Of a stretch of DNA of 64,000 bases, positions 44,504-52,932 are shown piece after piece. Every line of letters starts with the position of its first letter. Position 1 is the first letter of the stretch. Source of the DNA: Jannaschia sp. M317 (GTDB lineage Bacteria; Pseudomonadota; Alphaproteobacteria; Rhodobacterales; Rhodobacteraceae); contig NZ_CP081155.1 of the NCBI RefSeq assembly GCF_025141175.1, positions 1,641,001 to 1,705,000 on the forward strand. The letters run 5' to 3'. The notes beneath the pieces are model-generated. The model searched no databases. It worked only from the letters and a program-made list of their open reading frames with translations, and had not been told where the DNA came from. The position numbers and the translations under genes are program-made.

Positions 44504-47500
44504 TTATTCCAGCTCGATCAGCAGGTCCTTGGCGTCGATCTGTGCGCCCGGGTTGACGTGGATCGCCTTGATCTTGGCGTCCCGGTCCGCGTGCAGGCCG
44601 GTTTCCATCTTCATCGCCTCGATCGTCAGCATCAGATCGCCCTGCTTGACCTCGGCCCCGGCCTGGACGGCAACGCTGGCAATGACGCCGGGCATTGGTG
44701 CGCCGATGTGGTTCGGGTTGCCGACCTCGGCCTTAGGCATCTTTGCGGCGGCCCCGACGACGCGGCGGTCGGGGACACGGATGACGCGCGGCTGGCCGTT
44801 GAGTTCGAAGAAGATGCGGGCATCGCCGTCTTCATGGGTCTCGCCGCGTGCAACGCAGCGAATGACGAGCGATTTGCCGGCGTCGATCTCTGCCTCGATC
44901 TCATCGCCCGGTTCCATCCCGTAAAAGAACACGGGCGTCGGCAGGGCGCGGACCGGGCCGTAGGTCTGATGACGCTCGGCGTAGTCGGTAAAGACCTTCG
45001 GATACATGAGGTAGCCGTTCAGATCCTCGTCGTCGATTTCCACGCCCAACTGTTTGGACAGATCCTTGCGGATTTCCTCCAGGTCGACGGGAGGCAGGTG
45101 TTTGCCGGGCCGTTCGGTCGACGGCTTTTCGCCCTTGAGCACCTTTTTCTGCAGGGCCTTGGGCCAGCCGCCCGGGGGTTGGCCCAGGTTGCCGCGCAGC
45201 ATGTCGATCACGCTGTCGGGAAAGGCGACGTCGGATTTCGGGTCTTCGACCTGCGGCACCGACATGCCCTGCGCGACCATCATCAGGGCCATGTCGCCCA
45301 CGACCTTGGACGACGGCGTGACCTTTACGATGTCGCCAAACATCTGGTTCACGTCGGCGTACATTTGCGCCACCTCGTGCCAGCGTTCCTCCAGGCCCAT
45401 GGACCGGGCCTGCGCCTTGAGGTTGGTGAACTGGCCGCCGGGCATTTCGTGCAGGTAGACCTCGGACGAGGGGGCCTGCATGCCGGATTCAAAGGCCAGA
45501 TACTGGGCGCGGACGGCGTCCCAGTAGTCGTCGATGCGGCGCACGGCCGTCATGTCGATCCCGGTGTCACGGGCATCGCCCTTGAGCGCCGAGACGATGG
45601 TGCCGAACGTCGCCTGCGAGGTGTTGCCCGACAGGCTGTCCATCGCGACATCGGCGGCATCCACGCCCGCATCCGCCGCGGCCAGGATCGTGGCCGAGGC
45701 CACGCCCGCGGTGTCGTGGGTGTGGAAGTGGACGGGCAGGCCGACCTCCTCCTTCAGGGTCTTGATCAGGATGCGCGCGGCGGCGGGCTTCAGCAGACCG
45801 GCCATGTCCTTGAGGCCGAGGACGTGGGCACCCGCGGCCTCCAGCTCCTTGGCCATGGAGACGTAATACTTCAGGTCATACTTGGCCCGCGCGGGGTCCA
45901 GCATATCGCCGGTGTAGCACACCGTGCCTTCGCAGACGCGGCCGGTCTCGATCACCGCGTCCATCGCGACGCGCATGTTTTCGACCCAGTTCAGGCTGTC
46001 GAAGACGCGGAAGACGTCGACGCCGGTTTCGGCGGCCTGTTTCACAAAGCTCTGGACGACGTTGTCGGGATAGTTGGTATAGCCCACCCCGTTCGACCCG
46101 CGCAGCAGCATCTGCGTCAGCAGGTTCGGCATGGCGGCGCGCAGGTCGCGCAGGCGCTGCCACGGGCATTCCTGCAAGAAGCGATAGGCCACGTCGAAGG
46201 TCGCCCCGCCCCAGCATTCCATCGAGAACATCTGTGGGATGTTTGCGGCATAAGCCGGGGCCACGCGCACCATGTCGATGGACCGCATCCGGGTGGCCAG
46301 CAGGGACTGGTGCCCGTCGCGCATGGTGGTGTCGGTCAAGAGCAGGCGATCCTGCGCCAGCATCCAGTCGGCCAGGGCCTTGGGCCCTTCGCGGTCGAGG
46401 ATCTGCTTGGTGCCGTCGGGCGGCGTGTCGGTGCGCAGGTCAGGGACCACGGGCGCGCGGACGTCGGCGGCGGGACGGGGGCGACCCTCCGTCTCGGGGT
46501 GACCGTTGACCGAGATGTCGGCGATATAGGTCAGGATCTTGGTCGCCCGGTCGCGGCGCGGTTTGAAATCGAACAGGTCCGGCGTCTCGTCGATGAACTT
46601 GGTGTGGTATTCGTTCGACAAGAAGGTCGGGTGCTTCAGCAGGTTCTCGACAAAGGCGATGTTGGTGCTGACGCCCCGGATGCGGAATTCGCGCAGGGCA
46701 CGGTCCATCCGACGGATCGCGGCCTCGGGCGTGGGGGCCCAGGCGGTGACCTTTTCCAGAAGCGAGTCGTAGTAGCGCGTGATCACGGCGCCCGAATAGG
46801 CGGTGCCGCCGTCGAGACGGATGCCCATGCCGGTGGCCGACCGATAGGTGGTGATCCGGCCGTAGTCGGGGATGAAGTTGTTCTGCGGGTCCTCGGTCGT
46901 CACGCGGCATTGAATGGCGTGGCCGTCGAGCTTGACGTCATACTGCGAGGCGACGCCGGTGGCCTCGGTCAGGGACTTGCCCTCGGCGATGAGGATCTGG
47001 GCGCGGACGATGTCGATGCCGGTGACTTCCTCGGTCACCGTATGCTCGACCTGCACGCGGGGGTTCACCTCGATGAAGTAGAACTCGCCCGAGTCCATAT
47101 CCATCAGGAACTCGACCGTGCCGGCGCATTCGTAGTTCACGTGTTCGCAGATCTTCTTGCCCAGCTGGCAGATCTGTTCGCGCTGCGTGCCCGACAGATA
47201 GGGGGCGGGGGCGCGTTCAACGACCTTCTGGTTGCGGCGCTGCACCGAGCAGTCGCGCTCGTAGAGGTGGTATGTGTTGCCGTGCTTGTCGCCCAGAACC
47301 TGCACTTCGACGTGGCGGGCGCGCTGGATCATCTTTTCCAGGTAGCCTTCGCCATTGCCAAAGGCGGCTTCGGCCTCGCGGCGGCCTTCGAGGACCTTTT
47401 CCTCGACCTCGTCTTCACCAAAGATCGGACGCATCCCGCGCCCGCCGCCGCCCCAGCTGGCCTTGAGCATCAGCGGATAGCCGACGTCCTTGGCGGCTTT

Positions 47501-47944
47501 CTTGATGGCGGCCATGTCGTCGCCCAGAACCTCGGTCGCGGGGATGACGGGGACGCCGGCCTCGATCGCGACACGCCGCGCGCTGGCCTTGTCGCCCAGC
47601 TTGCGCATGGTTTCGGCGCGCGGGCCGATGAAGGTGATCCCGGCCTCGACGCAGGCATCCACGAACTCGGGGTTTTCCGACAGCAGGCCGTAACCCGGAT
47701 GGATCGCATCGGCACCCGAGGCCTTGGCGACGCGAATGATCTCGGGGATGGAAAGGTAGGCGGCCACCGGGCCCAGGCCTTCGCCGATCTTGTAGGCCTC
47801 GTCAGCCTTGAAGCGGTGCAGGCCCAGCTTATCCTCTTCTGCGTAGACGGCGACGGTTTTCTTGCCCATCTCGTTTGCGGCGCGCATCACGCGAATGGCG
47901 ATTTCGCCACGGTTGGCAATCAGGATCTTCTTGAAGTCGGCCAT
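44504..47944 (-). CDS. pyc: pyruvate carboxylase
   Basis: A 1146-residue single-chain biotin enzyme of the expected length. Order: biotin carboxylase with ATP-grasp motif (KASWGGGGRGMRPI, about residues 163-176; EVNPRVQVEHTVTEE, about 290-304), carboxyltransferase TIM barrel (LLTDTTMRDGHQSL; HFHTHDTAGVASATI), PC/tetramerisation region, and biotinyl domain with AMKM (biotin-lysine about 1112). It makes oxaloacetate from pyruvate to refill the TCA cycle. I start at 47944 (MADFKKILIANRGEIAIRVM); the frame upstream is open but not conserved-looking. Confidence 0.96.
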   Translation of the reverse strand: MADFKKILIANRGEIAIRVMRAANEMGKKTVAVYAEEDKLGLHRFKADEAYKIGEGLGPVAAYLSIPEIIRVAKASGADAIHPGYGLLSENPEFVDACVEAGITFIGPRAETMRKLGDKASARRVAIEAGVPVIPATEVLGDDMAAIKKAAKDVGYPLMLKASWGGGGRGMRPIFGEDEVEEKVLEGRREAEAAFGNGEGYLEKMIQRARHVEVQVLGDKHGNTYHLYERDCSVQRRNQKVVERAPAPYLSGTQREQICQLGKKICEHVNYECAGTVEFLMDMDSGEFYFIEVNPRVQVEHTVTEEVTGIDIVRAQILIAEGKSLTEATGVASQYDVKLDGHAIQCRVTTEDPQNNFIPDYGRITTYRSATGMGIRLDGGTAYSGAVITRYYDSLLEKVTAWAPTPEAAIRRMDRALREFRIRGVSTNIAFVENLLKHPTFLSNEYHTKFIDETPDLFDFKPRRDRATKILTYIADISVNGHPETEGRPRPAADVRAPVVPDLRTDTPPDGTKQILDREGPKALADWMLAQDRLLLTDTTMRDGHQSLLATRMRSIDMVRVAPAYAANIPQMFSMECWGGATFDVAYRFLQECPWQRLRDLRAAMPNLLTQMLLRGSNGVGYTNYPDNVVQSFVKQAAETGVDVFRVFDSLNWVENMRVAMDAVIETGRVCEGTVCYTGDMLDPARAKYDLKYYVSMAKELEAAGAHVLGLKDMAGLLKPAAARILIKTLKEEVGLPVHFHTHDTAGVASATILAAADAGVDAADVAMDSLSGNTSQATFGTIVSALKGDARDTGIDMTAVRRIDDYWDAVRAQYLAFESGMQAPSSEVYLHEMPGGQFTNLKAQARSMGLEERWHEVAQMYADVNQMFGDIVKVTPSSKVVGDMALMMVAQGMSVPQVEDPKSDVAFPDSVIDMLRGNLGQPPGGWPKALQKKVLKGEKPSTERPGKHLPPVDLEEIRKDLSKQLGVEIDDEDLNGYLMYPKVFTDYAERHQTYGPVRALPTPVFFYGMEPGDEIEAEIDAGKSLVIRCVARGETHEDGDARIFFELNGQPRVIRVPDRRVVGAAAKMPKAEVGNPNHIGAPMPGVIASVAVQAGAEVKQGDLMLTIEAMKMETGLHADRDAKIKAIHVNPGAQIDAKDLLIELE

Positions 47945-48088
47945 ACTGGTCCCCCGGGATCTGGTCGTAACGGTTTCGTAACGGTATCGCCGCAGCGCGG
48001 CAACCACGGGGTTGTGGGTAGGATGCCTGTTTTGGTCCAACCACCTTGCCGAATGCAATTTTCGGCAAAATTGAGGAGAGAAGTCTCG

Positions 48089-48316
48089 ATGCCACGCTTG
48101 GTGCGGATGTACATTCACTGCTGCCTGATCGGGTTCGGGGCCGCCGCGGTCTTTACCGGGCTTGTCCTCTGGTCAGACCTTGGCGGGATCGGCGGATTGG
48201 TCGCGCGGTCCGACGTGGGGCTGATGGCGATCACGGTGTTCTGGGTGTTCAACGGAATCGTCTTTTCCGGGGTTCAGACGGTCTGGACCCTGATGCAGAT
48301 GGCCAGGGATCCGTGA
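48089..48316 (+). CDS. small two-helix membrane protein
   Basis: A 75-residue protein starting at 48089, with GAGGAGAG ending 9 bp before the ATG. Two hydrophobic segments, IHCCLIGFGAAAVFTGLVLW and VGLMAITVFWVFNGIVFSGV, are joined by a short polar loop, ending MQMARDP. It is in the same phase as a very long open frame that runs antisense through pyc, so it is easily missed. Divergent from pyc. Function unknown. Confidence 0.7.
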   Translation: MPRLVRMYIHCCLIGFGAAAVFTGLVLWSDLGGIGGLVARSDVGLMAITVFWVFNGIVFSGVQTVWTLMQMARDP

Positions 48317-48394
48317 CGTGACCGGGCGTGTTTCATTGGAACGCATGGTGAACACAGTCTTTCCTTGCGGGGCCGTCCGGTCTATCACCTTGCA

Positions 48395-50824
48395 ATGATG
48401 TATCATGACGATTCCGACGCGATGGAGGCGGCCAGCCTGTCGTCACGCGCCATGGCCGCCCGCCCCGCGCCCTATCTGGACGGGCTGAACGCCGCGCAGT
48501 TGCAGGCGGTTCAGACGCTGGATGGTCCGGTTCTGATGTTGGCGGGGGCGGGCACCGGAAAGACACGGGCCCTGACCGCGCGGATCGCGCATCTGATGGC
48601 GCAGGGCCGCGCGCGCCCGAACGAGATCCTGGCCGTGACCTTCACCAACAAGGCCGCGCGCGAGATGCGCAACCGGGTCGGTGCCATGATGGGCGAGGTG
48701 GCCGAGGGAATGCCTTGGCTGGGCACGTTCCATTCCGTCTGCGTCAAGCTGCTGCGCCGCCACGCGGAACTGGTCGGCCGCACCGTGCCCGACCCCCTGC
48801 TGGAAGGCGGCGCGCGGGATCTGTTTTTGAAGTCGAACTTCACCATTCTGGACACCGACGACGTCAATCGCCTGCTCAAGCAGCTGATCATCGCCGCCGA
48901 CATGGACGAAAAGAAGTGGCCGCCCCGGATGTTGTCGGGGATCATCGACCACTGGAAGAACCGCGCCTGGACGCCCGACAAGGTGCCCGCCCATGAGGCG
49001 CAGGCCTTCGACGGGCAGGGGGTCGCGCTGTATCGGCAGTATCAGGACCGGCTTCTGACGCTGAACGCCTGCGATTTCGGGGATCTGCTGCTGCATGTGA
49101 TCGGCATTTTTCAGGCCCATCCCGACGTGCTGGAAAAGTACCGCCACTGGTTCCGCTACATCCTGGTGGACGAATATCAGGATACCAACGTGGCCCAGTA
49201 TCTTTGGCTGCGGCTGCTGGCGGGCGGGCACCGGAACATCTGTTGCGTGGGCGACGATGACCAGTCGATCTATGGCTGGCGCGGGGCCGAGGTCGGCAAC
49301 ATCCTGCGGTTCGAGCAGGACTTCGAGGGGGCGGAGGTGATCCGGCTGGAGCAGAACTACCGCTCCACCCCGCATATTTTGGCTGCGGCCTCGGGGGTGA
49401 TCCAGGGCAACAAGGGACGGCTGGGCAAGACCCTCTGGACCGATACGGAAGAGGGCGAGAAGGTCCGTCTGATCGGCCATTGGGACGGAGACGAAGAGGC
49501 GCGCTGGATCGGCGAGGAGGCGGAGGCCCTGCAACGGGGCACACGCGGGCTGGATCCGATGTCGTTGGACGATATGGCGATCCTGGTCCGCGCCTCGCAC
49601 CAGATGCGCGCCTTCGAGGATCGTTTCCTGACCATCGGCTTGCCGTATCGGGTCATCGGCGGGCCACGGTTCTTCGAGCGGCTCGAGATTCGCGATGCGA
49701 TGGCCTATTTCCGTGTCACCGTATCCCCTGACGACGACCTGGCGTTCGAGCGGATCGTGAACACGCCCAAGCGCGGTCTGGGTGACAAGGCGCAACAGAC
49801 GATACAGGTCATGGCCCGGTCGAACGGCGTGTCCCTGCTGGAAGGCGCGCGGCTTTGCGTGCGCACCAAGACCATCGGCGGCAAGGGGGGCAAGGCCCTG
49901 GGCGAGTTGGTCGCCGGTTTCGACCGTTGGCGTGCCGAGCTGCTGGACGGGCGCGATCACGTGCGCCTGGCCGAAGAGATCCTGGACGAAAGCGGCTACA
50001 CCGGCTTTTGGCAGAACGAAAAGACGCCCGAAGCGCCGGGACGGTTGGAGAACCTGAAGGAATTGGTGAACTCCCTGGGGGAGTTCGAGAATCTGCAGGG
50101 GTTTCTGGAACACGTCGCGCTGATCATGGACAACGAGTCGGAGGCCGAAGAGCCGAAGATCACGCTCATGACGCTTCACGGGGCGAAGGGGCTGGAATTT
50201 CCCGTCGTGTTTCTGCCGGGCTGGGAAGACGGGTTGTTCCCGTCGCAGCGGTCCATGGACGAAAGCGGCGTGAAGGGCCTGGAGGAGGAACGGCGGCTTG
50301 CCTACGTGGGCATCACGCGGGCCGAACGTATCTGCACCATCAGCTTTGCCGCCAACCGCCGGGTCTATGGTCAGTGGCAATCGGCCCTGCCGTCCCGGTT
50401 CATTGATGAACTGCCCGAGGACCACGTCGAGGTTCTGACGCCTCCGGGGCTTTATGGCGGTGGTTTCGGCGCATCCGGCATGGCCGCCGCACAGCAGGCG
50501 GCAATGTCGGGCGGGGTCGAAAGCAATTTGCAGGAAAAGGCGTCGAAGGCGGATGTCTACAATTCGCCCGGTTGGCGACGGCTGCAATCCAACAGCGCCC
50601 GACCGATCCGGCAACCGTCCGAGGCCAAGGGCCTGACCATCGATTCGACTGCCGTTTCGGCTTTTGGCGTGGGCGATCGCGTGTTCCACACGAAATTCGG
50701 CTATGGCGCAGTGCAGGCGATAGAGGGCGACAAGCTGGAGGTGGCCTTTGACAAGGCCGGCACCAAGAAGATCGTAGGACGGTTCCTGATGCCCGCCGAT
50801 CAGGCGGGAGACGTGCCGTTTTAG
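48395..50824 (+). CDS. UvrD/PcrA-type superfamily 1 DNA helicase
   Basis: An 809-residue 3'-5' helicase. Motifs in order: Q-type GLNAAQLQAVQTLDGPVLML, Walker A AGAGTGKTRALTARI (about residues 48-62), Ia VTFTNKAAREM, Walker B ILVDEYQDTN (about 255-264), III GDDDQSIYGWRGA, IV RLEQNYRST, V LMTLHGAKGLEFPVVFLPGWEDGLFP (about 590-615), VI EERRLAYVGITRAE. The C-terminal Tudor-like domain (VGDRVFHTKFGYGAV) is typical of PcrA/UvrD. It acts in mismatch and nucleotide excision repair and in replication fork rescue. ATG chosen at 48395; a TTG 30 bp upstream is possible. Confidence 0.92.
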   Translation: MMYHDDSDAMEAASLSSRAMAARPAPYLDGLNAAQLQAVQTLDGPVLMLAGAGTGKTRALTARIAHLMAQGRARPNEILAVTFTNKAAREMRNRVGAMMGEVAEGMPWLGTFHSVCVKLLRRHAELVGRTVPDPLLEGGARDLFLKSNFTILDTDDVNRLLKQLIIAADMDEKKWPPRMLSGIIDHWKNRAWTPDKVPAHEAQAFDGQGVALYRQYQDRLLTLNACDFGDLLLHVIGIFQAHPDVLEKYRHWFRYILVDEYQDTNVAQYLWLRLLAGGHRNICCVGDDDQSIYGWRGAEVGNILRFEQDFEGAEVIRLEQNYRSTPHILAAASGVIQGNKGRLGKTLWTDTEEGEKVRLIGHWDGDEEARWIGEEAEALQRGTRGLDPMSLDDMAILVRASHQMRAFEDRFLTIGLPYRVIGGPRFFERLEIRDAMAYFRVTVSPDDDLAFERIVNTPKRGLGDKAQQTIQVMARSNGVSLLEGARLCVRTKTIGGKGGKALGELVAGFDRWRAELLDGRDHVRLAEEILDESGYTGFWQNEKTPEAPGRLENLKELVNSLGEFENLQGFLEHVALIMDNESEAEEPKITLMTLHGAKGLEFPVVFLPGWEDGLFPSQRSMDESGVKGLEEERRLAYVGITRAERICTISFAANRRVYGQWQSALPSRFIDELPEDHVEVLTPPGLYGGGFGASGMAAAQQAAMSGGVESNLQEKASKADVYNSPGWRRLQSNSARPIRQPSEAKGLTIDSTAVSAFGVGDRVFHTKFGYGAVQAIEGDKLEVAFDKAGTKKIVGRFLMPADQAGDVPF

Positions 50825-50847
50825 AGGCACGGTGATTGCGAGGCGGG

Positions 50848-50891
50848 GATCAGAGTTTTCGAAAACTCTGATCAAATCCTTCCAAGGATTT
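50848..50891. terminator. two adjacent perfect palindromes after the helicase gene
   Basis: 50848-50873 is a perfect 26-bp palindrome built from GATCAGAGTTTTC and its complement; it is followed at once by AAATCCTT-CC-AAGGATTT (50874-50891). The pair lies 24 bp after the helicase stop and just before the end of the small-RNA array on the other strand, so it probably ends helicase transcription. Confidence 0.6.
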
Positions 50892-50925
50892 GACGCGCTG
50901 AGTTCCCGACATCTGAAAAAAGAAA

Positions 50926-50959
50926 ACGGCGGCACCCAAGGGAGGAAGGGTGCCGCCGT
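50926..50959 (-). terminator. CcsR-type hairpin 7, also the array terminator
   Basis: A perfect 12-bp stem ACGGCGGCACCC (50926-50937)/GGGTGCCGCCGT (50948-50959). On the minus strand it is followed by TTTTCTTTTTT, the classic intrinsic terminator. The loop carries the variant motif GGGAGGAAG (50940-50948 on the plus strand). Confidence 0.88.
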
Positions 50960-50967
50960 CTCTATGC

Positions 50968-51003
50968 GATGACCTTCCCAAGGGAGGAGGAAGGAGGGTC
51001 ATC
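50968..51003 (-). ncRNA. CcsR-type hairpin 6
   Basis: An 11-bp stem, 50968-50978 with 50993-51003 (one G-T pair), around a loop with the exact motif at 50982-50990. Confidence 0.8.
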
Positions 51004-51009
51004 ATTCGT

Positions 51010-51038
51010 GCGACAGGCCAAAGGGAGGAGGAGCCCGC
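51010..51038 (-). ncRNA. CcsR-type hairpin 5 (weak stem)
   Basis: Stem GCG-ACA-GGC/GCC-CGC with a bulge, around the exact motif at 51023-51031. The stem is the weakest of the seven. Confidence 0.6.
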
Positions 51039-51099
51039 CGCCGAAATCTCATGTTCAACACCGTAAGGTGTTCGTTGGTTCCTGAGCCGGCCCCGATGA

Positions 51100-51121
51100 C
51101 GCTCAAGGGAGGAGGAGAGCG
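51100..51121 (-). ncRNA. CcsR-type hairpin 4
   Basis: Stem CGCTC (51100-51104)/GAGCG (51117-51121); exact motif at 51107-51115. Confidence 0.75.
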
Positions 51122-51161
51122 CCACCGGTCCGGTTCGTACCCTGACAAGGCAGGGCGGAGT

Positions 51162-51189
51162 GCCGATCCAATGGGAGGAAAGGATCGGC
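51162..51189 (-). ncRNA. CcsR-type hairpin 3 (variant loop)
   Basis: Stem GCCGATCC (51162-51169)/GGATCGGC (51182-51189), perfect 8 bp. Loop motif is GGGAGGAAA on the plus strand, i.e. TTTCCTCCC in the RNA, one of two variants. Confidence 0.75.
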
Positions 51190-51200
51190 GGGGTGCGACA

Positions 51201-51224
51201 CCGGCTAAGGGAGGAGGACGCCGG
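51201..51224 (-). ncRNA. CcsR-type hairpin 2
   Basis: Stem CCGGC (51201-51205)/GCCGG (51220-51224); exact CCTCCTCCC complement at 51209-51217 in the loop. Confidence 0.75.
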
Positions 51225-51237
51225 AGCCGCGATCCCG

Positions 51238-51266
51238 GCGCTGCCAAAGGGAGGAGGAAGCAGCGC
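51238..51266 (-). ncRNA. CcsR-type hairpin 1
   Basis: Stem GCGCTGC (51238-51244)/GCAGCGC (51260-51266); the loop holds GGGAGGAGG (51249-51257 on the plus strand), i.e. CCTCCTCCC in the RNA. Starts 13 nt after the DUF1127 stop. Confidence 0.8.
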
Positions 51267-51278
51267 AGGGAAGGGGAA

Positions 51279-51500
51279 TTACTTGCCGTAGGCGGCTTCG
51301 ATCGCCAGAGACTTGATCATCGAGCGGTGCAGGCCCAGATCGCTCAGATCGCGGTTCGACAGGGCGGACAGCTCTGCGAGGGTTTCGCGATACAGGCGCC
51401 ACTTGGCGAGGTTTTCGCGGGCGGTGTCGAGACGAGCGGCCAGGCGGGCGCGCAGCGAGGTGGTGGTGGCGGTCGAATTACCGTAAGTCGTGAAAGCCAT
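51279..51500 (-). CDS. ccaF1: DUF1127 small RNA-binding-type protein (CcaF1-like)
   Basis: A 73-residue arginine-rich protein. The C-terminal DUF1127 domain is clear: RLYRETLAELSALSNRDLSDLGLHRSMIKSLA (about residues 35-66). In Rhodobacter sphaeroides the equivalent protein CcaF1 binds RNA and affects maturation of the CcsR RNAs that follow it; gene order here is the same. AAAGGGTC precedes the ATG. Upstream on the minus strand a weak RpoH-like promoter can be drawn: GTTGTGC (51610-51616) and CCCAAGT (51588-51594), spaced 15 bp. Function is by analogy. Confidence 0.82.
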   Translation of the reverse strand: MAFTTYGNSTATTTSLRARLAARLDTARENLAKWRLYRETLAELSALSNRDLSDLGLHRSMIKSLAIEAAYGK

Positions 51501-51707
51501 GATTGACCCTTTCTTGATATGGGGCCTTTTGCCCCGTCAGGCGTCCCGACCGGATTGTCGGGGCTGCTCTGTGTTTCGTTGAGACATACTTGGGACGAAT
51601 GCTGCGCTTGCACAACGTGGCCAATGTTCAATGCCGCTATGCGGCATTTGCATAGGTTGCGCTACGTCAACTGGCGCTCTCCTTCTGATTGTGTGCGGTA
51701 GGTCCAT

Positions 51708-52907
51708 ATGGCGGCTTTGTCTCACAGCGGCTTCAGGGCCTATTTCTTTGCCGCCGTTCCTTTGGTGCAGGCGCTTTGGGCACAGCGGGTCACGCTTGGC
51801 TGGCTCGCCTGGGAGGTATCGCTTTCCCCCGCTTTCGTCGGCTTGATTGCCGCGCTGGGGCTGGTGCCGATGCTTGTGTCGGGTCCGGTCTTTGGTGTGC
51901 TGGTGGATCGCGCGAATATCCGGCGTGCGTTGTTCGCCACCTCAGGCACGATGGCGGGCCTGTTGGTCGTGGCGGCCCTGTTGGCCGGGACGCAGGGGTT
52001 GGGGCAGGGGGCGTTGATCGTTCTGTCGCTGGCCATCGGTGTGGTGACCTCGGCGCATCATCCGGTGCGGATGTCGCTGGGCCCGCGCCTGGTGCCGCGT
52101 GCGGATGTGCCCAATGTCGTCGCGCTCTCGGCTTTGAACTTCAACCTGGCGCGTCTGATTGCGCCGGTCCTGACGGGCTTTGCGCTGGCCACGGTGGGGC
52201 CGGTGGCGACGCTTTGGATCTCGGCAGGGCTTTACCTGCCGATGCTGTTCGCCGTCCGCTGGATGGATCCGCGGCCCCTGCCGGTCGCCACCGCGCAGGT
52301 CAGCGTGGTCGAAGGCGTGCGGCAGGGTTTGCGCTTTATCGCGGCCACGCCGGTTGCGCGGCATGCGCTGATCCTGACGGCGGCGATGGCGGTGCTGATC
52401 CGCGGCTATCAAGAGATCTTGCCCGTCATGGCCGAAGGTGTGCATGGGCGCGGCGCGACCGGGCTGGGCTGGCTGACGGCCGCTGCGGGGGCTGGTGCCC
52501 TGCTGGCGGCGCTCAGCAAGACCCGCAGCCGGGCCGAGGTCGTGGACACCGTGCCGCTGACCCTGCGGGTGATGTTGGTGGCGGGTGTCTTGACCCTGGT
52601 TCCGCTGGGATTGTGGCCGTCCTGGTGGGCGGCCTTGCTTTGGACGGCGGTGCTGGGCTTTGCCTCGACTTATTGCGGGGTCAGTCTGCAGGCGCTGATG
52701 CAGGTGCAATTGCCCGATGACCTGCGCGGACGGGTGATGTCGCTGTGGGTGGCGGTCGGAATCGGGGCGGTGGCATTGGGCTCTGGCGGGTTGGGATGGC
52801 TTGCCGGTCTGATTGGATTGCCCGTCACCCTGACGGGGGCGGGCGTCCTGGGTGGCATTGTGACGCTGATCCTGGTCTTGCCATCACGCACGAAGGCGGC
52901 CACCTAG
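51708..52907 (+). CDS. MFS transporter, EntS-like
   Basis: A 399-residue protein with about twelve hydrophobic segments and the MFS_3 (enterobactin exporter-like) pattern: FFAAVPLVQALWAQRVTLGWLAWE at the start, GPVFGVLVDRANIRRAL (about residues 59-75, the loop 2-3 signature) and LQALMQVQLPDDLRGRVMSLW (about 321-341). Probably a proton-coupled exporter; substrate unknown. It ends 25 bp before the Mrp gene. Confidence 0.85.
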   Translation: MAALSHSGFRAYFFAAVPLVQALWAQRVTLGWLAWEVSLSPAFVGLIAALGLVPMLVSGPVFGVLVDRANIRRALFATSGTMAGLLVVAALLAGTQGLGQGALIVLSLAIGVVTSAHHPVRMSLGPRLVPRADVPNVVALSALNFNLARLIAPVLTGFALATVGPVATLWISAGLYLPMLFAVRWMDPRPLPVATAQVSVVEGVRQGLRFIAATPVARHALILTAAMAVLIRGYQEILPVMAEGVHGRGATGLGWLTAAAGAGALLAALSKTRSRAEVVDTVPLTLRVMLVAGVLTLVPLGLWPSWWAALLWTAVLGFASTYCGVSLQALMQVQLPDDLRGRVMSLWVAVGIGAVALGSGGLGWLAGLIGLPVTLTGAGVLGGIVTLILVLPSRTKAAT

Positions 52908-52932
52908 CGACCGATCAGTGAAAGGACGCCCC

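Larger units (their letters stand above)
50926..51266 (-). ncRNA. CcsR-type small RNA array: seven hairpins with anti-Shine-Dalgarno loops
   Basis: Reading on the minus strand downstream of the DUF1127 gene, seven hairpins follow one another and each exposes CCTCCTCCC or a close variant in its loop. In Rhodobacter sphaeroides, four such RNAs (CcsR1-4, conserved CCUCCUCCC motif) are cotranscribed with the DUF1127 gene ccaF1 and released by processing under oxidative and heat stress. Gene order, motif and hairpin shape match. Five loops are exact and two are variants. The array ends in a hairpin with a T-run, so one primary transcript with ccaF1 is likely. The individual hairpins are listed separately. 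Confidence 0.85.

Noticed and set aside
44474..48088. Very long open frame antisense to pyc
   Set aside because: It mirrors the codon bias of a high-GC gene with strong homology on the other strand and has no own start signal or recognisable domain; only its last 76 codons, outside pyc, look real.
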